From assembly GCA_009746045.1 (NCBI GenBank), contig RPFO01000542.1:2501-66500 (forward strand): DNA of 64,000 nucleotides, given 5' to 3'. The number at the start of each line of letters is the position of its first letter. The stretch's first letter is position 1. Shown here in pieces: positions 11,473 to 22,046 of this stretch. The notes under the pieces are model-generated. The model saw only the letters and a list, made by a program, of their open reading frames with translations. It had not been told where the DNA came from and did not search any database. The position numbers were made by a program, and so were the translations under genes. This DNA is from Mesostigma viride (lineage: Eukaryota; Streptophyta; Mesostigmatophyceae; Mesostigmatales; Mesostigmataceae).

Positions 11473-12642
11473 TAATTAATTAATTAATTAATTAGACTCG
11501 TGCTCCCGTTGGGGAGTCACGGAGCATTAACCCCGATGGATGGATGGATGGGTGCAAGCATTCCTACCGGTCTAATCTATCTACCTTGGCTACATGCTAC
11601 ATCTATCTAACAGCATTCTAACTACAACATCTATCTAGGCAGCCGCACGCTGCCCTAGGGGGAGCTATCTGGCGTGCCTCCCGCGGGATTGCACACGCGG
11701 GCGCTTCCCCACTGGGGGGGGCTCGTTGTCCTCTATGACCTGGGCCCACTTGGCCTTGTCCATCATCTTCTTCCAAATCACGGAGAGGCCTAGGCCCCCC
11801 ATGTCCTCTACTAGCTGTTCTTTGAAGGTGCGGGCCTTGCGGCGTCTAACATCAGGGGGCCCAGCCCACGTCAGGAGGTGCCGGCCAGGCTGGGCTGGTC
11901 GCAGTCCTGCGGGGGGGCCACGTGTGGACCGTGTCTACCTGGTTGGTGCGAGCTAGGTGCCCTACTAGCTGCAGGCGGCGTTGCTTATTGCTTAATGGTG
12001 CTGGTGATATAGGGCATGCCCTGGTACAGGTCCTCATTGCGGACATGAGCAGCATATCCTACTCTGAAAATGGAACGCAGCATGCTGGTGACCGCGCCGT
12101 CCAGCTTGCGGGCCAGGTCGGCGGTGAGGGTCCACGTCTCGGCGCCATACGTGAGAACAGGAAGGACGAGGACCTTGAACAGGTCCTGTTTCTCGATCTT
12201 GCCCAGGGGCTTGCGCCACAGGGCCCGGTACTGGCGTAAAGCGTGCCAGGCGAGGGAGATGCGATGGTCCACATCAACCTCGCAGCTGGGGAGCAGGCTG
12301 CCCAGCAGCTTAACGCGGTCCCGATACAGGACTCGAGAGCCGTCTAGGAGATAGAGGGGCGGCGGTGAGTTGGTGAGCCCAACCGCCAGGGCCTCTGTCT
12401 TCTTGCTGACCTCAAGCCCCACTGCACGGGCCTCGAGAGCCAGGCAGTCAAGCCATGTCTGCACGTGCTCAGTGTCCTCGAAGAGGGTGGTGTCGTCTGC
12501 GTAAATGATGTCTGCTAGCCGAATCTCCGTGTCTGCACCGCCATGCCAGAATTTGTTAGCAACCTGCACTCCTGGTTCCCTGCCCACGATGCGGGCAAAT
12601 CGCTTGCGCGCCTGAATCATTACGTATTCGACAACAATAATG
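11473..12642 (-). mobile_element. LINE-A, 3' part
   Basis: The downstream part of a non-LTR retrotransposon on the minus strand. It ends in a (TAAT)n tail at 11473-11494, directly next to GCCAGCCTGCAT (11461-11472). The same 12 bp recur at 52080-52091 beyond the LINE 5' end, so they are its target duplication. The rest of the LINE lies at 47930-52079. The last four bases, 12639-12642 (AATG), are the left copy of the target duplication of the 35-kb element. Confidence 0.88.
11852..12638 (-). pseudogene. LINE-A ORF2, RT motif C to C-terminus
   Basis: The C-terminal half of an endonuclease/reverse transcriptase protein that copies LINE RNA at a nicked target. The reading frame enters at 12638 and runs to 11985. 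It shows the RT catalytic box IIYADDTTLF, then the thumb/connection region with LTYGAETWTLT, which is typical of LINE proteins. After a 1-nt frame change near 11990 the usual C-terminal motif RRLQLVGHLAR appears (about 11950). RT motifs upstream of YADD are missing here because they sit at 47934-48660. The protein is broken by the 35-kb insertion and by the frame change. Confidence 0.88.
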
Positions 12643-12714
12643 GGGTGGTCCCACGCGGAATGGGGTCATTTTTGGCGCATTTTGCAAGAAAAAAACGCTA
12701 GTTTCAATCGTCCG
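12643..12714 (+). repeat. Left terminal inverted repeat of the 35-kb element
   Basis: The first 24 bases match the right end with one mismatch (T/G at position 7). The two arms then differ by a short insertion and re-align over TTTTGCAAGAAAA and CAACGCTA/AACGCTA to TTTCAATCGTCCG. Confidence 0.85.
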
Positions 12715-12936
12715 ATCGCGTTTTTTCGCGCGAATTTGGCGTCCGATCGCGTATTTTCGAGCTAATTTGGTGTCATAATGCTTAATTCATGTCAATTTGA
12801 GCGTACATTCCACATCGAGAGGCTTGAAAGTTAGTAATTCATGTCAATTTTACGTGGAGAGACTCGACATCATCCTAACCTTTGTATTAACCATAGGACG
12901 AGCATTGCCAGCGCATGTCCAAGTGCTAACTTTCCC

Positions 12937-13533
12937 TCACACTTTCGAGGGCCTCTTCCGTAATTTCGCTTCCGCGATCTGCTGTTCCGTTTTCGAGTTC
13001 CTCCTCTTCTTATCGATCTCCTTTGCAGGCGCCCAGACTTCCACATCCTTCCAGCTCTTGCCATCCGTCAGCTTTACCACCTTCATCGCGTAGTCCAGCG
13101 GCATCCACCACAACTTGTTCTTCAACTTCCCTCCCTTCTCCCCCTCAGCGAAAAACTTAAATGCGACGTCCCTCCACTTGGTGTCGTATCCAGACACCTG
13201 CCCATAAAGCATGACGTCTTCTAGCTTGGCATACATTGGCGTAGCCGTATCCTTGTTCCCTGCTTGCATAATGGCTGAAGTCCACCCATCACACCAAAAG
13301 GCCTCTGGTGCTCCGAACCCCATTTCCCCGTCCATAAGTCTCATTTCCAACGTGGGCTTGTCATCATCCTCATCGCCCGCCTGACTGTCTTCCGCCCCCT
13401 TAGGCTCCTCCCGTCCGGAAGTGTCAGCATGTACAGCCGCTGGTCCGAAGCCCACCGCCACATTAGCCAAGCGAAGTAACTGCTCCACATCCTCATTACC
13501 TGCGAGCAAACCGATCATGCCATCAACGCATGA
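12937..13533 (-). CDS. Large unknown gene, last exon (exon 9)
   Basis: A 198-codon terminal exon. The acceptor TTTTAG at 13534-13539 follows a perfect TACTAAC branch site, and the frame opens at 13533. The stop is at 12937, about 220 bp inside the left TIR. The protein has an acidic patch, a Trp/aromatic-rich middle (FWCDGWTSA, KNKLWWMPLDYAM) and a basic C-terminus (KKRRNSKTEQ). No family is recognised. The donor of the preceding exon would leave a different phase, so either a 1-nt error lies nearby or the splice choice is different. Confidence 0.65.
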   Translation of the reverse strand, partial: SCVDGMIGLLAGNEDVEQLLRLANVAVGFGPAAVHADTSGREEPKGAEDSQAGDEDDDKPTLEMRLMDGEMGFGAPEAFWCDGWTSAIMQAGNKDTATPMYAKLEDVMLYGQVSGYDTKWRDVAFKFFAEGEKGGKLKNKLWWMPLDYAMKVVKLTDGKSWKDVEVWAPAKEIDKKRRNSKTEQQIAEAKLRKRPSKV

Positions 13534-13594
13534 CTAAAATCGAGTTAGTAGAAATCGGACTGCCAACCGTAAAAAATCAAAACACTCTACATAC

Positions 13595-16113
13595 CAGAAT
13601 TCACTCGCAGATTTTTTCTTACCCTTTTTGGCCTTTTCCTTCGACCTCTGCTCGCAGGTAGACCCCGTCTGGGGGTGGGGGGCAGGCGCCGGGGCGGGTT
13701 TGGCGGGCTCGGCAACCTTGGCAGTCTTCGCGGTCTTGGGTAACTTCTTGGAAGCAACGCGCTCCTTTCCCCCGTCCTCCTCCTCTCCGCCGCCATCCTC
13801 CTCCTCCTTCTCCTCCTCATCGTCCGAATCTGAAAGCACAACTGCTTTTCGACGCCGTTTCTGAGGCAGGGCAGGCTTGGGAGGCTTCCCCACCTTGGCC
13901 GATTTCTTGGAAGCAACGTGCTCCGCAGCCTTCCCACCCTTGGCGGATTTCTTGGTAGCAACGTGCTGCTCCTCCTCCTCCTCCTCCTCCTCCTCCTCCT
14001 CCTCCTCCCCCTCCTCCTCCTCAGCATCGTCGTCCTCCTCCTCCTCCTCCTCAGCATCGTCGTCCGAATCAGCCACTGCCACAACTGGCTTACGAAGCTG
14101 CTTCTTCGGTACCTGAGAAATGGCCAGAGTCGGCGGGGGAACCCGAAGCTGCTTCTTCGGTACCTGAGAACTGGGCAGAGGCGCCGGGGTGGGCAGAGTC
14201 GCGGGGAACCCGAAGCTGCTTCTTCGGAACCTGAAAAACGGGCTGCGGCGCGGCAGGCTTGGAAGGCCCACCTCCATCATCCTCAACAAGTGACACGACT
14301 GCCCGTCGAGTCACTTTAGAAGCGGGCTTCTTCGGATCCGCATCACCTTCAGGCCCCGTCATCTGTTCGGCCTGCTGCGTTCTCACCTCGACGGGGGTCT
14401 CTCCGCGGTTAGACCCTCCTGCCGGACCTCCATCCCCTCCATCCCCTCCCTCCAACAACTGTTGGTCATCCCTCTCCACCACGGCGGACAATCCCCCAGC
14501 TTCGTGGGAAGCTTTTCGCTTCTTCGCCCTTCCGAGCCTAGGCCCCCCATCACCTTCCCCCTGTTCAAGCCGCTCCCACAATTCACTCCCTTTCCCGATC
14601 CTTTCCACTATCTCTTGAAACCCCTTAATCTCCGCTCGGTACCAAACACGATCACCATCGGTTCGAACCTGGAGAAAAACTCGTGGGCGCAAGCCTTCAG
14701 CACATGATCGTACATCCCGCCCGGTTGGGGAATGTCCGATTCTGCGGGCAAGGACCGAACGCCCACCACCTCTGAAAGTTACTCCACTTATCACCCCAAA
14801 TGTTCGCCAAGTTCAGCAGGCTCAGGCACGGAAGGGACCTGCCCAAGGGAAAGGGGCGGGCTGAAGCTGAGGCAACCTCGCCTGCCACCTGCTTGACGAG
14901 CGACTTGTCATCATCATCACCGTCTAGTTCCTGACAGCAAAACCAGACCCGGCGACGGCCCCAGTCCACACTCTGCCACTCATACTTCACGTCCCACTCC
15001 TCCTCCTCCTTCGCCTCCTCCTCCTTCTTCGCCTCCGTCTCCTTCCCCTTCCCCTTCCCCTTCCCCTTCTCCAGCCCCTTCACCGGCCCCTTCATCGCCG
15101 CCTCCTTCCCCCCCTTCGAGTAATCCAACTTTTGGAGCGTACTTCCTGAACGCTTCCGGAGCCAAAAGTGCCAAACCCACCGTCTTGTCCTCGCTCTCTT
15201 TTAGCAGAATCTCCTGAAAGTCGATCTTGCCACTACTGAGATCCTTTCTCGGAATCCTCAGATGTGCGGCGTGTTTTTTGGCTTTAAGAAGGTAGGCGAT
15301 GTTCCTCGTTATGATGACGGCCACATCCCAAAATTCCCGGTATCTGGCCACAATCTCCTTCCTGCCGACCGGCCGAGCGAGAGGATGGAGATTGAAGACG
15401 AGTTCGAAAATATGAGACGCCACAAACTCCTTGCCATTTGCGTCCTTGCATCGCGCTTCCAGCGTCACATCCTCCTTGAATCTGGCGCAAATGGTCAGCC
15501 GCAGGCACTCCAGCACATCCTTGGCGATCTCCACCAACTTGGTGAGCTTTTCCGGTCCAACCTGGCAGCTCATGATGCAATCGATCACGGCGTCCATCAT
15601 AGGAAGGCTGGCCAAGTTCCTGAAAGAAGTCCAAGAGACCTTCTGGCCTTTCTTCTCCCCCTCTGCATTCGCGAATTTGCACCTTTGCATCATCACCTCC
15701 TCAGGCGCGGGTTTCGTTGAGGCAGGATCATCAGTCTGCTCCTGTGTCAGACGGAGAAACGTGTTGGCCAGCGTGCGACTGTAAGCGGAATGCACTGAAG
15801 CAATGCTGTGGGCCGGCTTTTTCTTTCCTTCTGCTTCCTCCTCGTGTACATCCACCGCTGCCGGCTCCACATTCCCTTCCCTTCCCCCCGCTTGCCGCAT
15901 AGCCGGGAGGATGTACGTGAGCAGATTGGTATAGTGGCCATCCGCAATATAGTGGCCCTTCCCACGCGTGACTTTGCCGTATAGATATAGCTTGTTGTAG
16001 TTCCACACGTCAAGCAACGCCTGGCCCAGCGTACGATCCGCCACGGCTAAGTCCTCCGAATTCGCCCCCTTGGCGATGTCGAACAGCTTCTCCAGCTTGC
16101 CGGTCAGCACCGC
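13595..16113 (-). CDS. Large unknown gene, exon 8
   Basis: The longest exon, about 840 codons: acceptor GTCGCAG at 16114-16120, donor GTATGT below 13595. The N-terminal ~330 residues look globular and helical, with no family match. Next come Lys/Glu-rich linkers, a Trp-rich segment (YEWQSVDWGRRRVWFCCQ), three QVPKKQLR repeats, a run of Glu/Asp (13970-14060) and two KKSAK basic repeats near the C-terminus. That composition suggests a nuclear or DNA-associated protein, but this is inference. The frame is interrupted by 1-nt changes near 15130 (A-run), 14715 and 14190 (G-run). Its neighbours in both directions join in phase 0 except exon 9. Confidence 0.65.
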
Positions 16114-16170
16114 CTGCGACATCAATTAACATCGAGCGAGCAACGACAAAACTCAGTCATAAAAGGCGAG

Positions 16171-16348
16171 GGGTATAGCTGCGGATAGACCCTAACAAAA
16201 TTCGAAAAAGAAACGGCCGACAATACGCAACGAAAATTCCAACAAAAAAAAGGAGAGGGTCTAGCTGCAGCGAGACCCTCGCAAAAAACTTGAAGCGCAC
16301 ACAAAAAACAACCACGAAAATTCCGAGGGTCTACCCGCAGCTAGACCC
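16171..16348. repeat. Three CTGCAG-centred near-palindromes in intron 7
   Basis: Positions 16171-16192, 16257-16278 and 16327-16348, all inside the 255-bp intron between exons 7 and 8. Each is 22 nt with GGGT and ACCC outer ends around CTGCAG, CTGCGG or CCGCAG. Each is followed by similar A-rich DNA (GAATTTTCGT on the minus strand), so the intron looks built from related units. Confidence 0.9.
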
Positions 16349-16368
16349 TGCCAAAATAGATAGCTTAC

Positions 16369-17532
16369 ATCTTCTTTTGCCTTAGGTAGATTTCGCAGCT
16401 CACTCCACGACGGGAGCAGGTCGCCACCCTTGAGAAGAATGACATTCGTACCCATGTAACCACCACGGAATTTCCGCAACAGGTCCTGGAATGCGTGCTC
16501 CGCCTCCTTAGGAGTGTTTGCGAAATTGGACTCCGCCCCACCCTCGCACATCATTGCCCGAACCTCTCCCCACCCGCCATCCGGCCCCCTGAGAAACGAC
16601 TTTAACCCCTTAAAGTAGTGGTTCCCATCCACCACCGCGTACCGGAGAACCAGATACGGTACCGGTACCCGTTCCTCAAAAAATTTCGGATCGTAGGACT
16701 TCATCGCAGTATTGCACAGCAGGTTGAAAACATCCCGACTGCCCTGGATGTCCTGAGGCAAAACTGCTTCCACCTCGTCCACCCTGGCGTAGGTACGCCA
16801 CTCAAGTCCTCTCGCGAGGAAAGAGGTGGTGGACTCCGTGTTAAGCCACACGTCGACTTCAGTATCCGAAAGGGGCCGGAAGTACCTGGACCCCACATCC
16901 TCCGCGTCAATCTTGGCGCCGTGGTGAATCTTCAGCCACTTGACGAAATCCGGCATGCACAAGATTTGCTTGTCGAACAGGTCAGGTTGAGATTCGGCAA
17001 GCGCCTGGAAAGGGAACTGCCAGACCGGGACAACAACCTTGAAGTGCAAGGCGTTGTCCCGCGCATTGAGGAGAATGCGGCCGTTCTCCTTAATGGTTTC
17101 AAGGTTTAAACGCCGCTGCCTCAAAGCCTCTGGCAAAATAAGCGCGTTGACCGTCTGGATCCGCATACTGAAACATCCGGTCTGCTTAAAATCGGCCGGC
17201 CGAATCCAACGCGTTTCCCTGAGAGAATTGGCCTTCCGGATGTTCTGGTCCCTGACCTCCTTGTTCGAGTCGACCTTTTTCGAAGGCTTCCAGCTTTCAA
17301 TGATAGGGTCGGTGTCCGGGTTCCCACTGCTCGTGAGCCCCCTCCTTAAAAAGCTTGTTGAGTGACCGGAGCAGCTCAAGAAAGGGGGAGAACTCGGGCC
17401 AGTTTGGCAGGTCATCGACGTCCGCCATCCGCCTACTCGAGCAGTACTTGAGCATATCCTTCACCAGCGCGAACACGGCGTCATGACCAGGTAACTTCTT
17501 CTCCACCGTGGCGTCTTCGTCCCCCCGTCATC
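16369..17532 (-). CDS. Large unknown gene, exon 7
   Basis: About 388 codons, from acceptor TACTTCAG (17533-17540) to donor GTAAGC just below 16369. Two 1-nt G-run changes (near 17515 and 17335) break the frame; otherwise it reads continuously. The protein segment is globular with no recognised domain. It includes KLPGHDAVFALVKDMLKYC near its start, and ends in SWSELRNLPKAKED. Join to exon 8 is in phase 0. Confidence 0.65.
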
Positions 17533-17721
17533 CTGAAGTAAAAAATCGAAAAGGACCGCAGGATTTGCTCAAGTCAGTAATATTTAGGCCGACCACGACA
17601 TCCTGTTCAGGGACGAACAAAGTTCTGTTGGAATAATACCTTACTGACACTAAACACCAAGTCCCGCAGCCAGTCAGCGTCTACCCGCAGCGAGAGGTCT
17701 AAATTTTCACAACAATCGTAC

Positions 17722-18257
17722 CTGTCCAGTTTTCTGCTGCTTCTTGGCCTCCTTAGCCTTCTCCTTCTCCGCCTTCTTCGCCTCCTTCTCCGCCGCCTTC
17801 CTCCGCGTTCTTCTTACTGTTAGCCTTTGCCACCGCATTCAGCGCCCTTTTTCCCTCAGCGGCCCGACGACGAAAATCAGACTTCATGAATTTCTCGATC
17901 TTGTCAACCTTTGCCTCTGAGTACTCCTTAGGCTGCCACTTGAAATTCTTGGTGGCTTTCGACTTCACCAGATTTACAAATTCATATGCCAATTCACTTA
18001 AAGGTAGCGGCACCCAACACCTCCGTATCGAAATCGGCATCGACTTCCGCCTCAAGTCGTGTCAGGTACTTGCGAAACTCGGACCCCGCAGGTCCCTCCG
18101 AATCGACGCCATCGGGCGGAGACTTAAGCATGAGGCCAACAGCAATAATATGATCCTTCGCAACCTTCTTGCGGGAATCCAGCTTTTCCCTTTCATGCTC
18201 AGTCAATGCGGGCTTCGCCGCCTTCCCCCCCGCAGTACCCCCAGCGACAGCCCCCGC
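17722..18257 (-). CDS. Large unknown gene, exon 6
   Basis: About 179 codons between acceptor TCATGCAG and donor GTACG. It begins AGAVAGGTAGGKAAKP, continues as a charged helical segment (LTEHEREKLDSRKK) and ends in a Lys/Glu coiled-coil-like run (AEKEAKKAEKEKAKEAKK) before the donor. Two frame changes lie at short runs near 18010 and 17800. The neighbouring introns contain palindromes at 17677-17698 and 18317-18338. Confidence 0.6.
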
Positions 18258-18382
18258 CTGCATGACAAAAAAAAACAACAAGAAGGGACTTGACCTCAGT
18301 TCGATTGTTGCACCATCGTCTCTCTGCGGAGATACCCCTCAGCACGAAAAAAATCACACGAACTCGCGGCGGATGAACGTAC

Positions 18383-18511
18383 CTGCACAGCCACTTCTCC
18401 CTCAGCGTCTCCCCCATCCTCATCTCCTCCAGCGTTTTCATCCCCCCCATCCTCATCTCCTCCAGCGTTTTCTTCCTCTCCGGCAGCGCCTGCTGAGGCC
18501 AAACCCCCCAC
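18383..18511 (-). CDS. Large unknown gene, exon 5
   Basis: A 43-codon exon, phase 0 at both ends, between TTGACAG and GTACGT. It encodes GGLASAGAAGEEENAGG and then a duplicated acidic motif (GGDEDGGDENAGGDEDGGD), the product of a 30-bp internal tandem duplication. Confidence 0.65.
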
Positions 18512-18635
18512 CTGTCAACACCGAATACGACAGCTCATTGGAAATCAAAATTAGTCGACATTTGTATATTTCGCATAATGCGCTCACTAAAACTTCAGGC
18601 GAAATGCAGACATCCGGATATCGTTTAATGCTTAC

Positions 18636-18698
18636 CATTTCCATCTCGAGTCCAGACCAAAGACCAGCACTGTCAACAGCCATCGCCGCAGCCGCCCC
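18636..18698 (-). CDS. Large unknown gene, exon 4
   Basis: A 21-codon microexon in phase 0, acceptor TTTTTTCAG, donor GTAAGC. It encodes GAAAAMAVDSAGLWSGLEME plus Met. It has exactly the same length as exon 3. Confidence 0.6.
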
Positions 18699-18835
18699 CT
18701 GAAAAAAGACAACAGATTGGTTGGGGGCACCGTTGAAATTAGCCGAAGATGTCAGTCTCAATAAAAGGGTGAGGGTCTACCTGCAGCTAGACCCCATGTA
18801 AGATGCTCGTGGAAACTCGACGGACAAGCACCCAC

Positions 18836-18898
18836 CTTATCAACCAAGTCTGACAAATTCGTTACATCCTCCGATACGTCCCCTGGCATGGAGCCCCC
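18836..18898 (-). CDS. Large unknown gene, exon 3
   Basis: A 21-codon microexon in phase 0, acceptor CATGCAG, donor GTGGGT. It encodes GGSMPGDVSEDVTNLSDLVD plus Lys. Found by its splice sites and by the matching phase of its neighbours. Confidence 0.55.
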
Positions 18899-19005
18899 CT
18901 GCATGATATGACAGGACAAACCATGAAGGTTGGTCAGCATATAGAGCCCTATTCAGGGAATGGAAACAAACCAAATCGATAAACGATATCGGCAAGTTAA
19001 CGTAC

Positions 19006-20052
19006 CGAAACGTAGAACTTCCACCTCCTCAAAATCTTCCCCAAAGGCCATATCGGCACTTGATGGGCTCTCTCCTTTTCCAGATTACGCCTCAATTCCG
19101 CCTCGAAGAACAACTCGAGGGACTGCCAATGGCCTCCCGCCTCTAAATCAGACCACTCCGTGTCTAACTTGGTTCGGATACTCTGGAGACAATCAACCAA
19201 CGAGATTTGATCCAACCATTCCTGGACGACTTCCCGGTGTGGCTTATATGTCTGAATAACATGGAAGTCCTCCCGGTGCCGGAAACTTTGGATCACCTGT
19301 CCAGCCCAATCCAAAAAGAAAGCGACCGCTTCCCGCGAAAGGCTGGCGTCCGGGCTGACAAGAAAGTCGGTCCGCCACTTAACAAAAGATTGCAGTAAGT
19401 GGTCTCTTGTCATGTCCAAATGCGCGATCACTTCATGTGCGCGCTCCTCCAATCCTCCTACGTGATTCATTCTTCCCGGCACAATTACGATAAAGTCACT
19501 GTTGGACATGTCAACAAATCCTTTCCTGACAATATCAAACACTTCATCTTCCGACAGTGAAGCCCTCGAATCCGCTTTCATATCTCCAGTCATGAGTTTA
19601 AAGAGCTGATGCAACGCAGTGATTTTCAAGGTTTCCATATAGGAAGCCTCGAATGTGACGCCAATGTGGACCTCGAACTTTTCAACCTCATCAAAGAGCG
19701 TCGACCATATTAAAGCACGACGGGGAAAGTAACGTCCGACATCCTCCTTCAGATTAAGGATGCACGACTGCGCGATCTTCAAAACCTCATAAATGTCGTC
19801 ACCAACGACCCTCTTCCCATGAATGGCTCGCTGTGTGGCTTCGAACAATGCAAGACGGCCCAGGCGGTCGTTCTTCCAAATTATGTCTGCCGACTCCGGA
19901 CGGTCCACGACGACACCGGACTTCTCTGCAAACGCTATCTCGGCCGAAAGAAAGCGGATCAAGCCGATCAAGCCCTTTTCGGCTTTACGACTCGCCCCAG
20001 ACTCAGACTCAGCCTGAGCCAGGTACTGTTTCAGAATGGCCACCGTGGAGGG
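19006..20052 (-). CDS. Large unknown gene, exon 2
   Basis: Exactly 349 codons in phase 0, from acceptor TTGTCTGCAG to donor GTACGT, with no frame break. It is the cleanest exon of the gene. The segment is largely helical: it begins PSTVAILKQYLAQAESES, contains several Trp/Phe-anchored helices, and ends in PLGKILRRWKFYVS. I recognise no enzyme motif. Because it is intact and not low-complexity it is the best query for a remote-homology search. Confidence 0.75.
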
Positions 20053-20247
20053 CTGCAGACAACAAGAGTAAAAAAAAGGCCACACATCGTCGTCGTCGTC
20101 GTCAACAACCTTAACTCCTAGGTCAACGTCTCTCCGCAGATAGACCCTTACGATCAAAGTATGACATAAAATCCCACCCTTTCTACGATACACACACGCC
20201 GTTCAAAAGCCATCTGAGAAATGTACGTCTCACATAAATAAACATAC

Positions 20248-21441
20248 CTGATAATCGACTGAACATCCTTCGGGAGCCCACCCCTTCTTCACGTTCTCGT
20301 CCTTCTCCCCCTCAACCGCCTTCGCAGCCTCCTCCTCCTTCCTCGCAGCCTCGTCCGCCTTCATCCTCTCCTGTCGCATCTGCAAAAAAACAGCAGCCTC
20401 CTCCGCACGAAGTCCTTCGCTGCCGCCTCCGTCTTCTTCTTCGCCTCCTCCTTCTGCTTCGCCACCAGGATCCTGTGCTCCCTCTCCTGGGCAGCCTTCT
20501 CCTTGTACTCCCTCTCCTCCTCCTCCCTCTCCGCCTTCTCCAGCCTCTCCTTCTCCTCCCTCTCCACCCTCTCCCTCTCCGCCTTCTCGATGGCCTCCCT
20601 CTCCGCCTTCTCCTTCTCCTTGTCCTTCTTGTCGAGAGCCGCGTAGTCGTCAGCAAATGTTGCGGCCATTGCTAACATCGGACAACGCTCCCGACGCGAC
20701 TCCCGAACCGGCGAGTCCGGGTCTTCAGGCCTCCCGTTAGTCTTATCGCGCTCGTCCTCCTCAAAGCCATTGATAGACTTCCTCAGCTTCCTGAGCTTTT
20801 GGTGTGGTCGTCTTCCTCTACCCACTCGGTAGCAGGCTTACGCTTAGAACTGGAATGCTTGGGGGACGGCGAGCGGGACGCAGAAGCGGGGGACTTGGGT
20901 GGCGGCGAGCGGGACGCAGAAGCGGGGGACTTGGGTGGCGGCGAGCGGGACTTGGGGAAGGAGAGCGGGACGGCGAGCGGGACGCATTTGCGGGGATCTT
21001 GGTTGACGGCGAGGGGGACTTGCGAGAAGGAGAGCGGGACGCGGTAGCGGGGGGAACTTTGGGCGGAGAGGGGGACTTGCGGGGCGGCGAACGGGTCGCA
21101 GTTGCGGGGGACTTGGGGGACTTGCGGGACGGCGAGCGGGACGCAGTAGCTCCGGCCGACTTGGGGGGCGGCGATGGAGACTTACGGGGCGGAGAGCGGG
21201 ACGGAGCGCGAGACGCAGCAGCGAGAGAGTTGGGGGGTAAAATTCTGTCCAACTCGCTGGGGGGCAAGGAAGACTTGGAGGGCAAGGGGGACTCGGTGGG
21301 GGGGGACCTCGCCAGAGCATTTACGGGACCGACCGGCAACGGAGGAAACGCCTCCGTTGCCGTTCGGTCCGGCGAGGTGTTCGACGTCATCTTGGGTGAA
21401 ACGGGAGTGGCCTTGACGGAATCGGAATAGGAGGACGACAT
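20248..21441 (-). CDS. Large unknown gene, first coding exon (exon 1)
   Basis: About 398 codons. The ATG at 21441-21439 directly follows an acceptor-like TTCTGCAG, so a 5' UTR intron is possible. The N-terminal third is an SR/SP-rich domain with repeated RSPSRKSPSP and RSPPPKSPASAS blocks. The rest is a long charged coiled coil (EKAEREAIEKAERERVEREE...). The exon ends in GWAPEGCSVDYQ before donor GTATGT. Frame changes are needed near 20945, 20810 and 20400. SR/SP plus coiled coil suggests a nuclear protein, but that is inference. With the other eight exons the product would be about 2,430 aa. Confidence 0.6.
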
Positions 21442-21519
21442 CTGCAGAACAATATTCAAAAAAGCAAGTTTCACAAATGTCATTCAGAATCTGAATCGCC
21501 GGCAGAAAAACGATGGGGA

Positions 21520-21982
21520 GGGTCTCGCTGCAGCGAGACCCTTTCGTGGATTCTAAAAGGGACATTTACTTTATTGCAAAACTTTGGCGTCTCGCTGCAG
21601 CGAGACCCTCACGTCAAGCAAAAACAAATCATTTTTAGGGTGAGCAAAAAAAAGCAACCTCCCATCATGCAAACATAAAAAGTATACATTCCTGAAGGTC
21701 TCGCTGCAGCGAGACCCTAACGTCAAACAAAAACAAATCATTTTTTTGGGTTAGCGAAGAAAGCCCCCTCCCATCTTGCAAACATTAAAAGTCGACATTC
21801 GTAGGGGTCTCGCTGCAGCGAGACCCTAACACCAATACAAAAACAAATCATAAGGGAGAGCGAAGAAAGCCCCCTCCCATCTTGCAAACATTAAAAGTCG
21901 ACATTCGTAGGGGTCTCGCTGCAGCGAGACCCTTACGTCAATACAAAAACAAAATTCCGAGGGTCTACCCGCAGCGAGACCC
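21520..21982. repeat. Palindrome-bearing tandem units upstream of the large gene
   Basis: Six copies of the CTGCAG-centred palindrome (21520, 21588, 21695, 21805, 21911 and 21961 are starts). The middle ones sit in a ~107-bp tandem unit that also contains AAACAAATCATT and CCCTCCCATCTTGCAAACAT. The region lies 5' of the first coding exon and could be promoter, leader or a 5' UTR intron. Confidence 0.9.
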
Positions 21983-22046
21983 TTACGTCCATGCGTGAAT
22001 TCTATCACAACAATGAAAAACATTGCACAACCAAATTTTTTTCATG

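Larger units (their letters stand above)
18317..20146. repeat. Single near-palindromes in introns 1, 3 and 5
   Basis: One copy per intron: 20125-20146 (intron 1), 18773-18794 (intron 3) and 18317-18338 (intron 5). Another lies at 17677-17698 (intron 6). Arms vary among a small set (TCTCG, TCTAG, TCTAC, TCTCT, TATAG), and the left and right arms need not match. Introns 2 and 4 show no clear copy. Confidence 0.85.
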
